From positions 1,736,001-1,800,000 of the forward strand of contig NC_089452.1 of the NCBI RefSeq assembly GCF_026210795.1: a stretch of 64,000 nucleotides of DNA, given 5' to 3'. The stretch comes from Rhizophagus irregularis (Eukaryota; Glomeromycota; Glomeromycetes; Glomerales; Glomeraceae). This document shows, one piece after another, positions 36,286-47,301 of the stretch. Both the position numbers and the translations under genes were made by a program. Within the stretch, counting starts at the first letter, position 1. The number at the start of each line of letters is the position of its first letter. The notes under the pieces were generated by a model, which saw only the letters and a list, made by a program, of their open reading frames with translations, was not told the origin of the DNA and did not search any database.

Positions 36286-36924
36286 ATGGGAACAAGCGGT
36301 CTTACAATTGTTCGTGAACGTAAAGCTAAAAGAGGAAATAAAACAAGTGCTTTAGGTGGTCCATCTGAAAGTCAATACTTTTATAAATATTATGTTTGTA
36401 TTTATCAACGGTATGATGGTTATGTTGAAGGTTGTGGTTTAGGTACATGGTTGGTTAATTTTCTATGCAAGTTCAAAGACAACTTAAAAAATGATCCGTC
36501 ATCATATCTTAATACTGGTTCTCTTGGAGCTAAATTAATTAATGAATTTATGACAAGTGAATATGATGCACACATCATTCCTATCATGTCTTTAAAGAAT
36601 TTATTCGCAATTCCTCCTGATCATACATATATAATTACCACTACATTAGATTCAGAATTTGATAATTCCATCATGTTGAGCGCGTTACATGGCGATGAAA
36701 TTATTCTAACGGCAAGACCAGAAAATTTTTTGGGAAAGTATGAGTATTATGACACTTTACAAAAGGATAAAGATAAGAAATCATTTACAGAGATTGATTA
36801 TGGAGATGAGGTGGTGAACGAAGGATATTTTTCAGAAGATCAACTTTTTAATAAATTTTTGAAAGATATACCTTTTGCTTTTACGATAAATGGATTAACC
36901 ATTAACATAGAAAAATCCTGGTAG
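36286..36924 (+). CDS. conserved hypothetical with a YRQxDGYP-like core
   Basis: Intronless, 212 residues. The core YYVCIYQRYDGYVEGCGLGT followed by WLVNFL resembles a family I recall from bacteria and phages with an i.iYrqxDGYpeGhGxeLaxFL signature. A GSLGAKLINEFMTSEYDAHI segment stands where that family has a gly/ala-rich element, and HTYIITTTLD matches its Y.Y.I strand. No signal peptide or membrane span. The C-terminal half (EIDYGDEVVNEGYFSEDQLF) is not recognised. No function is established for the family that I know of. Lack of introns and the phage/bacteria-like core make horizontal origin possible but unproven. Confidence 0.65.
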   Translation: MGTSGLTIVRERKAKRGNKTSALGGPSESQYFYKYYVCIYQRYDGYVEGCGLGTWLVNFLCKFKDNLKNDPSSYLNTGSLGAKLINEFMTSEYDAHIIPIMSLKNLFAIPPDHTYIITTTLDSEFDNSIMLSALHGDEIILTARPENFLGKYEYYDTLQKDKDKKSFTEIDYGDEVVNEGYFSEDQLFNKFLKDIPFAFTINGLTINIEKSW

Positions 36925-38043
36925 CACTTAAGATACATCCGGGATATTATTTTTATAAATATCACTTTTACTCTAGTACAATTCTAACATATTTGAAAAT
37001 ATTTACAAAGTTTTCATCTTCAAGCTCTATATTAAATTTCAGTAATGATCTTTTATTAATAAAGAAAAAAGATATTTTTTTGTGAATGATTTATAACAAT
37101 TTCCAATATTTTTAATTTCAATAACATCAATCATAATATAAACACACTAACGGATTTTAATCAGCCTTATAAAAATACCCTGGTGTTTAACGTCAACGGT
37201 TCATCGATTATACAGTATATTGTATATTGATCAATGATTTTTATTTATTCTCAAATGTTTCATTCAAATTATCCTTGATATTAATATTTATTGTCGAATC
37301 AAAGTACGTTCCTTTAGATAATACTAAAAGATAACAACTGATATTAGTGATAAAAAGATTGATCAACAATTTTTCTTAATGTAAAATTCAAAAGCTATTA
37401 TTATAAAAATATGTTTATTATTCATAATATCGGTCGTAAGAACCAAATATTTTCAGCCATTGATTATTGATTATCTAGATTCATTATATTTAAAGTATTA
37501 AACTAAAGTAACATACATATATTTGCTACAACAAGAGCCAAATAATTTGTGCATTATCTAGACAAAATGTCGGTAATATTTTATCATCTCTACCTAATAG
37601 CTACGTAATTTATACTTAAAATTATTCCCAATATGAATTAGATTTTCTTTTTACCAAAATGATCTTACCTAAACATTATTAATTGTGTTAATTATGTTTG
37701 TGAAAATAAGATGAAACAATGTGATTTTGAGTTAGATACGAACTTGCATATTTGGAAAACAAGAACAACGTTTAAATAAATTCTTTACATTTCTATTTAC
37801 CATCACATACTTTTCCCCTATCTTAGTTATCTATTGTCAAATACGTATATATTTAAAGAGGAATAATAATTAAATTATATGTGCCTGGTTCCGAGAAAAG
37901 GTAAAAGATGAAAATTTTCTTTTCCTTTATCTTCGAAACTGATAATTTTTTTCAGCCGACAAAACTCATGACAATTTGAATTTTTTGATATAAGCTGTCG
38001 ATCATTAACTTTTGTTTGGCGTGGCTTAGTCGGTTACAGCACG
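36925..38043. other. AT-rich intergenic region
   Basis: No gene seen. Near its end, TGGCTTAGTCGG (about 38025-38036) fits the pol III A-box consensus and sits directly before the CCCGAAT repeat, but no B-box or cloverleaf follows. Confidence 0.35.
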
Positions 38044-38222
38044 ATTTCCCGAATCCCAATTTTCCGAATATGCCTTTTCCCGAAACCAATATCCCGAATC
38101 CCATTATCCCAAAATGAACATTTTCCCGAAATGCTAATACCCGAATGCCATTATCCGAATCCTAATTTCCCAAATATACCTTTTCCCGAAGTCAATATCC
38201 CGAATCTCAGTTTCCCGAATGG
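38044..38222 (+). repeat. CCCGAAT-rich direct repeat
   Basis: About a dozen variants of TTCCCGAAT/ATCCCGAAT in roughly 180 bp. A longer unit is duplicated: one copy starts near 38055 (AATCCCAATTTTCCGAATAT) and another near 38158 (AATCCTAATTTCCCAAATAT), each followed by CCTTTTCCCGAA and CAATATCCCGAATC. GC content is well above the flanks. The array ends at TTTCCCGAATGGCG. Origin unknown. Confidence 0.75.
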
Positions 38223-40466
38223 CGTTTAGTTTAAATGCTTCTTAATAATTATAGCATTGCGGGAAAAACTAAGGTGTTGCTTTTGTGCAATGTAAATTAT
38301 AATAAAATTATAGCACCCTTTCAGTTCTGTGTACCGGTTTTGACGTATTGGATATCCTAATCACATTGTAGGCAGAGCATTGACCGAATTCACGTGATCC
38401 GAATTTGGACCTTATCTTAGATCCCAGACCTTGTGGTACAGCTGATTATTATCAGCCTCATTTCTACCATTTTCTTTTTCATTCTTTTTCACACGAAATA
38501 AATATACGCTCGCTCTCTTTCTTACACTACTCTTTCATTTGATATACTTTTCTTTTTTACATAAAATTTTTCTTTTTTTTTATATTAAATATTTTTTATT
38601 ACCATTATTTTCATAATAGTGTATATGAGAACAATAAAAAAAAAAATTTATCAAAATCTTTAACACTTGAAATAGGTAAATTTATTCTGGTTTCTTTGAG
38701 TTTTGTATTGTTTGAGATTTCTCTCAACTAAAGTTTGTGATATTACTAACATGTACATCGCTTTTTGTAGATTCATGGTATAGTTTTAACACTTTTGATT
38801 AAATTGGTGTTATTGAAAAATAAAATTGCTTGAATATTCATATTTAATGGAAATTTTGTGAATCTATTTTCGTTATTTTGTAAGAGAATAAATGAAAATA
38901 TAATAAATAATTCTTTACATCATTTTTTTTGTCATAAAAATTCCAAGATAAATGTTTAATACTTTATATCTCATTGTGAAATATTTTTAAAGAATTAATA
39001 TAAATGTTACGAGATAAAAAATGTTATGTGCGTGGTGTGAAAATTTTTAAGATAAATGTTACATGTGAATATGGAATATCGTGAATAATTTTCAGTGGCT
39101 GATTAAACCAATCATACTTAAGGAGTTCTAGGATAAGAAGCCTGAACTCCGAGGGTCTAGAATAAGAATCCTGAACCAGGGGTCTAGGATTAAAGACGTT
39201 CTTTTTTTAAACTGGAAATATGAACATAATTTCTACTATATACGATTAATCCGGATTTTTCTGTGACGGATGATGCATCCAGGAAATTATCAAATTATTA
39301 GTTATATAGGTTCGATTCGGATATAAGGATTATCCGGATGGACAGATTTTCGAATCGCATTATAAGGAAAGTTATTTATATGAAAAGAAAATGAATAATT
39401 ATGTTACAGATAAATGTTAAGAAGACCAAAGAAAAGTTAATTAAAAGTTTAAAAATGCTGGTTTTGCCGGAGTTACTATTAATGGAACCTCCGAAAAATA
39501 CCACTCGTGTTTTATCGTTCCATGTTTTTTCCGTGAATGTATCATTTTAACGGAATTTTTACGATATATTCGAATAAAAATTTTAGAAATGGTTTCTGAC
39601 GTTAAATATTTTCGTAAGATACCATAAAAAATCAAAATGTCATCCTAGCGTATGTATTTAGACCAACTATAATTGTTAATTCGCCTAAATCATTTTTAAC
39701 GATATACCGTATTAAAATATCAATTTACCGAATAACTTATATATAATCGGTCAAAAGGTTAAAAGTCAAATATGCGTGCATGATGGTAGTACACGTATAA
39801 ATATTTATCTTTACTTGAACAAATAATATCTCATTTTATATATTTTTAATAATTTATTATTATTATTTTGTTTTTTTTTTTTGCAACGAATCGAGGCTTA
39901 TTTTTACACTAAATATAGAGAACTCCGCGCACAGCACTTAAACTTTAAATCATCAAAATCGTTAGAATAAGGTTGGCGATCCTGAAAATTACAGGTTAAT
40001 TAAGATATAATTGGAAGGTTATGTAAACCTCACGTTTTTTTAATATTTTTTTTTAATTACTTATGCCACTCTTTTTAATAAATAATTAATTTATGTAATT
40101 TATATTAACAATATATGTAGGTATATATCGTATCTATCGTATCGCATGCGATACGAATAATTTCTCTTTTTTTTTCTGAATTCTATTCAATTTATTACAT
40201 TTATTTTTTTAAAAAAATTTATAATATTTTGACGAAAAAATAAAATGATTTTTTTTTGCGAATAATGATATCATAGATATAAAATATTAGGGATAATAAA
40301 CTCTGACACAATAATTATGTAATTATGTAATTATGTAATTACGTAATACAAATGTTTCATTTGATCGACTATTTAAATGTATTATGTACCAATCGTCTTT
40401 ACAAATATACCGTTTCCTCTTTACTTAATTGAAATATTAACAAAGGTCAAAAAAAATAAAAAAAAT
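38223..40466. other. intergenic region with minor repeats
   Basis: Two imperfect copies of GGGTCTAG(A/G)ATAAGAA.CCTGAA lie at 39125-39190. A short tandem AATTATGT array is at 40313-40340. The short minus-strand frame at 39441-39635 has no family features. The 60-90 bp before the F-box ATG are open in frame but lack conservation with the paralogues. Confidence 0.4.
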
Positions 40467-41885
40467 ATGTTAAAATTAAATAAAGATATCCTTTATTTGA
40501 TATTTGAACAATTACAAAATGATAAAAATACACTTTATTTATGCCTAACAGTTAATAAAATTTGGTGTGAAATTATTGTTCTAATTCTATGGAAAAATCC
40601 TTGGAAATATTTAAACGATGGAAAAGAAAAATCATTATTTAATATTATAACTTCACATATATCAGCGGAATCAAAAAGTAATTTAAATAGTAAAGGTATA
40701 CATTTTATGATGACTCAATATAGAAGACCTTTTTTTGATTATATTAATTTATGTAAGCATTTAAATTTAAATGAAATCAATAGAATAATTGAAATGATAT
40801 ATTTTCTTCAAGAGGATTCTACAATATCAAATATAAAAATTGTAATATTCAATCTCTTAATAAATGAGAATGCAAGATTTACTCATCTTTATATACCTCG
40901 AGAATTTGATTATCAGATACATCTTATTCCTGGAGCGAAATATTGCTTTTCACAACTTGAATTCCTTCATTGTAATACTAGCATAAATACGAATGTTTTA
41001 ATTGGATTAGCTGGAATGTGTGATACAATGAGAAAATTAGAACTCTGTATTGAAAAGTTCGATAATAATCGTGAGATTGTTAGATTAATTGAAACTCCAA
41101 AAAAATTATATAATGTTTATTTTCTAACTAATATTGAAATTGATGAACCATTTTGTGAGATTATTGAAAATTCATTAATTAAACATTCAAATAATATTCA
41201 ATGGTTTAAGATAACTAAACAACCTACTACAAATATTCTTTCCTCTTTAAAAAATTTAAGAATATTAGAATTGGATGATAAATTTCGTCAAATGAAATGG
41301 GATTGTTTAATAAATTTATCTTTACCTTATTTACAAATTTTAAAATCAAGAAGCGTACCAAATAATGTTTTGGCAAGTTTAATAGAAAATACTAAAGGAT
41401 TTCTTACAGATATTGTAATTGATTTTACTGATTTTCTTGATGATGATATTAGTAATAATAGATTAATTAGGGCAATTTATAAAAATTGTCCAATTCTTGA
41501 ATATCTTTTATTAAATATTAATACTCTTAATATTTTAGAAATGAAATCATTATTAATTAATTGTCAATATTTAAATGGTTTAGTAATTGTTTGTTTTGTA
41601 AGAGATCAAACTACATGGGATAAAATATTTGAATTATTAATTAATTATGCACCAAAAAATTTATTTAAATTTAAATTTGTTTCAGATTTTGAATGTAAAT
41701 TAGAATCTTTAAAAAATTTTTTTGATAATTGGAAACATCGAAAATCGATGTCATTACAAATTCATGAAATGCATTTTACTGATGATTATTTTAATTTAAT
41801 TGAAAAATATATTAAAAATGGTATAGTTAAAAATTTTCGTTATGATTTATCAAATATCTTTTTTGATGAATTTGATTGGAATTAG
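40467..41885 (+). CDS. F-box protein with LRR-like repeats (copy 3)
   Basis: 472 residues from the ATG at 40467, which follows an A-rich tract as in the paralogues. An in-frame ATG 30 codons upstream (40377) would add a hydrophobic leader not found in the others and is less likely. The F-box is MLKLNKDILYLIFEQLQNDK...ILWKNPWKYL (residues 1-47). LRR-like segments include LEFLHCNTS, LRILELDDK, LQILKSRSVP, LEYLLLNINT and LNGLVIVCF. It ends GIVKNF...FFDEFDWN, the family C-terminal signature. No damage seen. Probable SCF adaptor with unknown target. Confidence 0.85.
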   Translation: MLKLNKDILYLIFEQLQNDKNTLYLCLTVNKIWCEIIVLILWKNPWKYLNDGKEKSLFNIITSHISAESKSNLNSKGIHFMMTQYRRPFFDYINLCKHLNLNEINRIIEMIYFLQEDSTISNIKIVIFNLLINENARFTHLYIPREFDYQIHLIPGAKYCFSQLEFLHCNTSINTNVLIGLAGMCDTMRKLELCIEKFDNNREIVRLIETPKKLYNVYFLTNIEIDEPFCEIIENSLIKHSNNIQWFKITKQPTTNILSSLKNLRILELDDKFRQMKWDCLINLSLPYLQILKSRSVPNNVLASLIENTKGFLTDIVIDFTDFLDDDISNNRLIRAIYKNCPILEYLLLNINTLNILEMKSLLINCQYLNGLVIVCFVRDQTTWDKIFELLINYAPKNLFKFKFVSDFECKLESLKNFFDNWKHRKSMSLQIHEMHFTDDYFNLIEKYIKNGIVKNFRYDLSNIFFDEFDWN

Positions 41886-42929
41886 TATTATAAGATGGTT
41901 AAAGTTTATAAGATGTTTTATTTATTATATATTTTATTATTTCAATAAATTAATAAATTAATAAAGAATTATTATAATGTATCATGATAATTATGTTGAT
42001 TGGTGTTAGGGATAACGAAAATTTACGTATACGATCGTATGTCTATAGCGGTTTATAATATGATATTGACATATTTTATATCATAGTTCCGTAAAGCTGA
42101 TTGTTTGCTATCGCAAATTGATAATGTACAACCATTCGATTCGTCATGACGAAACGATTCTAATGGCGGTAAGATCTTCTTTCTAGCATTGAAATTGGCG
42201 GATCTCTATCTCTAATAAAAGTGATACGGAAATGATACAACTATCCCTATAAAAAAAATTATGGAAAAAAAAACTCCGATAAATGATCATTGTTTTTAAA
42301 CTCTGAAAAAAAAAAAATTCTGAAAAAAAATAACTCCGATAAATGATCATTTTCCGAGAAACTCAGACACGTGATCATTTCCTGAAAAAATTTTTTATAG
42401 TGATATTACGGACAATTTATAAATTTACAAGGCTATAAGCGTTATAATACTGTAATACTGTGATTTAGTATAACATCTTAAAAGTCAATTTTCAAAATTG
42501 TCTGCCTGAATTAACATGTCATCCGGCTGAAAATATGATAAGCACCGTAAGCACTGTGTTAACGTTCATAATACAATGAGTTTATCGATTATTTAGAAAC
42601 CTATTTAATTAATAATATAATTATTTATCAGAAGTTAGTCTGGAAATTTGATAGATAAAACGAACGGTTATATAGTTGGGATGGCTTAATTATATAAAAG
42701 GTCTAGGAATTTCTAAACGGAATGTAATTATAAATTACGTATATTATTAAATAATTCATAATTATTCTAATTTATTTATTTCTAATTAATATTACATTAG
42801 TGGTGGAAGCTACATCAAGTATTTACTCTTACGGCTTATTAATATTAAAAAAATTCGCCCTACTGCGTATATATTTTGTAATTGAAGCACGCTATATTAA
42901 TTGTATATATCTCTCATTATATCTAATTT
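41886..42929. other. AT-rich intergenic region
   Basis: Contains a short direct repeat, AACTCCGATAAATGATCATT, present at about 42271 and 42331, separated by A-rich sequence, with a third diverged ACACGTGATCATTTCC at 42368. No gene. Confidence 0.4.
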
Positions 42930-43690
42930 GCGTCTGATACAATTCCAGCCTCATGATGTCCTTGTACAACAGCATGTTTAGACCATTTTATAGCTTCTAC
43001 ATAATCTTGCTTGACTCCTTTGCCTTTAGAATACATTTGTCCAAGCATAAATTGAGCATCAGGATTTTCTAGTTCATCAGCAATTTTAATCCATTTTAAT
43101 GCTTTTTTATCATTTTATACCCATAATTATTTGCGCTTGAATATTATTGTTTAGCAGCTGATTCAATAATTTTATAGCTGTTTTGATATCTTTATCAAGA
43201 ATTCTTTCTTCATATAATAAATATCCGATGGTTTACGCTAATGGCAGATTTTTTTAACCATTTGTAAACTTCCTCATCATTTCTCGTGACACCAACACCT
43301 TCAAGATACATTAAACCAATATTATATTGTACCTTTGGATTATCACTGCTTGTGTGAACCATTTAAAAGCTTCCGTCTCATCTTTAGTAACACCTTTTCC
43401 TTCACGCAATAGATTTGCAATCGTTAATTGAGCGTTAACATCACCATGTTCAGCAGATTTTTTTAACCATTTTAAAGCTGCTTTAGCATCTTGATCTTAG
43501 TCCTCACCACCATCAATCCATCATCTGAAGCTTTTTGTTGAAGAACATTATTTATATTGTAAAGTGTTTCATTATCAGATGCTTTAAGAAATACCATATA
43601 AGATCCATCATCTCTCGTACAACTCTTGATATAATTTTTAATTTCATTTCGGAAATTTCGAAAAAATTATTATGAATATTTTCTGGATCA
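42930..43690 (-). pseudogene. Sel1-repeat protein fragment
   Basis: Minus-strand phrases in different frames form several Sel1-like repeats: ALKWLKKSAEHGDVNAQLTI, NLLREGKGVTKDETEAFKWF, YNIGLMYLEGVGVTRNDEEV, YKWLKKSA, then NPDAQFMLGQMYSKGKGVKQ and DYVEAIKWSKHAVVQGHHEA. Each shows the A.a...lg..Y..G.GV..d...A..W pattern of Sel1 (TPR-like) repeats, which act as protein-binding scaffolds. In Rhizophagus these often sit C-terminal to a kinase domain; none is visible here. Four or more frameshifts or stops and no start make it a pseudogene. Confidence 0.75.
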
Positions 43691-44444
43691 AATTTTCATT
43701 TCCTGTTATAAATTTTATACGAGTTATACGAGTTATTCCATTAGAAAGATTTTCTTGAACTGTTTTATTATGAGATTTTTAGATTAAGATCTTGTAGATC
43801 AACTGTAAGAAATAGTGCATGATTTCTAAAAAGAATAATCAGGTTGTAAAAAATTAATTTAAAGAAAGTTTAAAATATTTTCATTCACATAAAAGAAAAA
43901 AAGAATGTTCTTTGATTATTTTTATCTCGTACAAAGAAAAATCAATTTAATGAATTGAAAAGTAAAACGTGCATCGATTTCCTCTTTTCTTTCTTTAATT
44001 AAATTATGTGATCATCAAATGAAAATTATGAACATCTTCACAGATCATACAGATCATATGATTTCTTGAAAAAACATCATGTGACTCGAGAAACATAAGA
44101 ATTTACGGTAAGGAATTAAGAAAAAAAAAAAAAGAACATATATATTTATATATATAATGTTGAAAAATTTAACCTAAATAATTCTGATACTTATAAATTT
44201 TAAAAGTGACAAATCGAAATTCTATATTTTATTCTCTATCAATCGGGGAGAAACCGACTTTAGCATGGATAATCCAATATATGTTGGCTATGTAAAATCA
44301 CGATCATATGATTAATCAGCCTACAAAGGAATAAAACACTTTTAATCTTTCGTGTTTTTTCTAACTAGAATATTTATACTAAAATAAGCTTTTACATGGT
44401 AATTCTCTTATTTTATATTTCAGGGGTGAGAAATAATTATGATT
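43691..44444. other. AT-rich intergenic region
   Basis: Nothing that can be supported. Possibly includes the further-decayed 5' part of the Sel1 gene. Confidence 0.3.
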
Positions 44445-44446
44445 TA

Positions 44447-44580
44447 CCGTATTTTGCGGTAAGTAAGCACCCCGAAAGTAAGCACCCCTGGCCAGAATTA
44501 TGGCGATTTTGGCTAAAATTATGAGGATCTTAGCCGGCATCAAGTGCAAAAAAAGAGTGCTTATATACCGCAAAATACGG
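44447..44580. mobile_element. small mariner-type MITE, CCGTATTTTGCGG ends
   Basis: 134 bp flanked by TA (44445-44446 and 44581-44582). The terminal inverted repeats of about 24 bp open CCGTATTTTGCGGTA and include an AAGCAC block. TA duplication places it with Tc1/mariner-type elements. The ~85-bp interior is almost entirely GGCCAGAATTATGG, GGCTAAAATTAT and TTAGCCGGCA phrases. Confidence 0.85.
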
Positions 44581-44582
44581 TA

Positions 44583-45082
44583 TATGAAATTCCTAAAATT
44601 TTAATTCATTCATTCGTTTTGCACTTAATTAATATTAAAAAATTTTTTTTTTTTAAGGATAACTTTGATAACTTAGTTATTTTTTTTCGGTTTATTTATT
44701 TATTTATTTATTTATTTTTGAAAATCGTAACGATCATCGTAATTTCAATTAAAAAAAAAAATTATTAATAAATTAAAAAATTTTAGCGTCAAATAAAATT
44801 AATTCATTTATCTCATTATTCCATTATTCTTATTATTCTTGTTACAATTTTTTGGTATGGTCAAGTTAATACAACAACGTGGCACAGCACTGATTAATGT
44901 TTACGTAATTTTTTGATGATCGAATTTGATTAGTGCATTTACGTTATACAAATTGCATCATTTTTTAAAAACTCGTATTAAATGATTTAATGATCATCTT
45001 TTCACGCCAAAAACGCTAAAAATTTTTTCTTTCTCGTAAATATCGTTTTATATACTGTATATAAAAAACAAAAAAAATTAAC
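44583..45082. other. 5' flank of F-box copy 4
   Basis: AT-rich with a (TTTA)n run at 44693-44717. A TATA-like segment (TTTTATATACTGTATATAAA) ends about 16 bp before the ATG at 45083, so it may lie within the transcript leader or mark the promoter of a gene with a very short leader. Confidence 0.4.
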
Positions 45083-46510
45083 ATGTCAAAACTTAATAAA
45101 GATATACTTTTCTTAATATTCGAGGAGTTAAAAGATGATAAAGATTCTCTATTTTCTTCAATTTTGGTTAATAAAAATTGGTGTGAAGTCGCAATTCCAA
45201 TCTTATGGAAAGATCCTTGGAAAAATCTTATTAAAGAGAGATTATTATTAGAAACAGTTGTTTCATTTTTAACGAATGAATCAAGAGATTATATGATAAG
45301 TCATGGTTTAAATCTTTTAATAAAACCAGATAAACCACCTTTGTTTAATTATATTAGTTTTTGCAGATATTTGAATTTACATAAATTAGAAAGAATAATT
45401 TATACTATCCGAAATATTAAGGAAGAAATTAAATGGTCAATGATTAGTGAGGAAATATTCAAATTGTTTATTAATAAAAATAATAGATTTACTCATCTTA
45501 TTATACCATACGGATATAAACGTCAAATTCAATATCTTTCGGGGTTTGAACATTGTTTTTCGGAACTTGAATCTCTTCGTTGTGACGTAAAGACAAATCA
45601 GGGATTTTTAAATGGATTGGCTCAAGTTTGTAAATCAATCAAAAAATTGGTGGTGAATGTTAGAGTAATTAATAAACCTGGAATAATTGATCTTATTGAA
45701 GCTCAAACAAAATTAGAAGATGTTCGATTTGTATTTGATCTCATGACCAGAAGGATCGATGACATTTTATTTTATAGAATTTGTGGGAAATCATTGGTTA
45801 AACGTGCGAATACTATTCGTCATTTACAAGTTAATAATGAATTAATTCCAAATTTATCATCATATGTTAATTTAATAAGTTTGGAAATAGGTACTCATGA
45901 ACATAATGCTTCTTGGAATAATTTGGAAAATGTTTCTTTACCATCTTTACGAATATTAAAAGCTCATAAAGTACCAACAAATATTTTAGTAAATTTTATT
46001 GAAAATAATAAAGGAATTCTTTTAGAAATTAAAATTTCTGACATATCATTTGAAGTTCATACAAAAAAATTAATACAAGCAATTTATAATAATTGTCCTA
46101 ACCTTCAATACCTTGAATTAATAATTAATGATGATGATATATTAGAATTGGAAAATTTATTAATTAATTGTAGACATTTAGATGGATTGATTTTAAATGT
46201 TTTTAATATTAATACAGATGAAATGGGTTGGGATAGATTATTTGAAATATTAATTAAAAGGGCTTCAAAGAATTTATTCAAATTTAAATTCATTCATCGT
46301 ACTACAATTAAATTTGAAGCTTTAAAGAATTTTTTTGAAAATTGGAAGAATAGAAAACCTATGTTATTACATTTTATTGAAATGTTTCATTTATCTAGTA
46401 AACATTTAAGTTTGATAGAATCTTTTAAGAAGAAGGGAATTATTAAAATTTTTTATCATGATAAATTCTCTTATGGTTTTGATGATTTTGAATGGATTAA
46501 AATGAGATGA
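45083..46510 (+). CDS. F-box protein with LRR-like repeats (copy 4)
   Basis: 475 residues. The F-box is residues 1-46 (MSKLNKDILFLIFEELKDDK ... ILWKDPWKNL). LRR-like segments include LESLRCDVK, LISLEIGTH, LRILKAHKVP, LQYLELIIND and LDGLILNVF. C-terminal signature GIIKIF...GFDDFEWIK. Of the four copies it is close to copies 1 and 3 in layout, with no insertion or damage. The gene is followed by a long T run (46511-46530). Likely an SCF substrate adaptor; partner unknown. Confidence 0.85.
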   Translation: MSKLNKDILFLIFEELKDDKDSLFSSILVNKNWCEVAIPILWKDPWKNLIKERLLLETVVSFLTNESRDYMISHGLNLLIKPDKPPLFNYISFCRYLNLHKLERIIYTIRNIKEEIKWSMISEEIFKLFINKNNRFTHLIIPYGYKRQIQYLSGFEHCFSELESLRCDVKTNQGFLNGLAQVCKSIKKLVVNVRVINKPGIIDLIEAQTKLEDVRFVFDLMTRRIDDILFYRICGKSLVKRANTIRHLQVNNELIPNLSSYVNLISLEIGTHEHNASWNNLENVSLPSLRILKAHKVPTNILVNFIENNKGILLEIKISDISFEVHTKKLIQAIYNNCPNLQYLELIINDDDILELENLLINCRHLDGLILNVFNINTDEMGWDRLFEILIKRASKNLFKFKFIHRTTIKFEALKNFFENWKNRKPMLLHFIEMFHLSSKHLSLIESFKKKGIIKIFYHDKFSYGFDDFEWIKMR

Positions 46511-47125
46511 TTTTTTTTTTTTTTTTTTTACTTTTTTTGTATTATATTATATATATAAATACTACAATAAAAATATATTGAAAAGTTTATTCAAATAATA
46601 AATTTGGTATAAAAAAAAACATGTATTTTATAAATAAGTATGAATACTCCAATTTAATTGTTATGATTTTCAGAAATTTACAACGGAAAAGAGGGCAAAA
46701 AAGAAATAAGTGGTTTAATTTACTCGCTTTCATCCTGGTCATCCTCGTCATTCTCACTATAATATTCCACCAAATACATGTGCGTGGTCCTCCAAAAAAT
46801 TTCCTGAATTTCCTCAAAATTCCCAAAATTTATTATGCTTATTTCACTTAATTTGTTTATTATTGTAAACCATTCTCCCCTCATAAATTCTGGACATTAA
46901 ATAAAAAATTATGTTGGAGCGACGGACCTAAATAATGAATTTGAAAAATCCGAATTGTTATGATTACTGGATGAATATTTTATACTTGATTAACAATATT
47001 TGCAAATAGTATATTTGACTTGTAATATCGTGACTAAAAAGCAATTTTTTTCTTATATGTATATTGTGCATAAGATATTTATTATATACAGTATATATTA
47101 TATAAAAGTATTTGTCGGAAATATA
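46511..47125. other. intergenic; possible acidic tail remnant
   Basis: On the minus strand near 46720-46800 the phrase YLVEYYSENDEDDQDESE ends at a stop, which could be the C-terminus of a lost gene. Nothing upstream supports it. The overlapping open frames (46621-46851 +, 46587-46826 -) have no recognisable features. Confidence 0.3.
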
Positions 47126-47127
47126 TA

Positions 47128-47299
47128 CAGTCAACTTTCGACTCGCTTTATAACGAAATTTCACAACACGTGACATTTAACCAATCAAATACGTCAACTA
47201 TCTCCTCGTTATAACGAATAAATTCTTTGAATTCTTCGTTATAATCTTATAGCGAATTTGAGATGAAACCGGAGGATTCATTATATCGAGAGCTGACTG
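47128..47299. mobile_element. pogo/Tigger-like MITE
   Basis: 172 bp flanked by TA (47126-47127 and 47300-47301). Left end CAGTCAACTTTCGACTCGC, right end the complement of CAGTCAGCTCTCGAT. The CAGTC(A/G)(A/G)CTCTCG...TTATAACGAA pattern is typical of pogo/Tigger-type terminal repeats. Inner TCGTTATAACGAA palindromes strengthen this. Too short to code. Confidence 0.85.
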
Positions 47300-47301
47300 T
47301 A

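Noticed and set aside
38020-38045. tRNA gene
   Set aside because: An A-box-like word is present, but there is no acceptor stem, anticodon arm or B-box within tRNA distance.
39300-39325. tRNA T-loop, GGTTCGATTC
   Set aside because: No upstream A-box or cloverleaf partner stems could be found.
40377-40466. Upstream extension of F-box copy 3
   Set aside because: The extra 30 residues have no counterpart in the three paralogues, which all start at M..LNKD.
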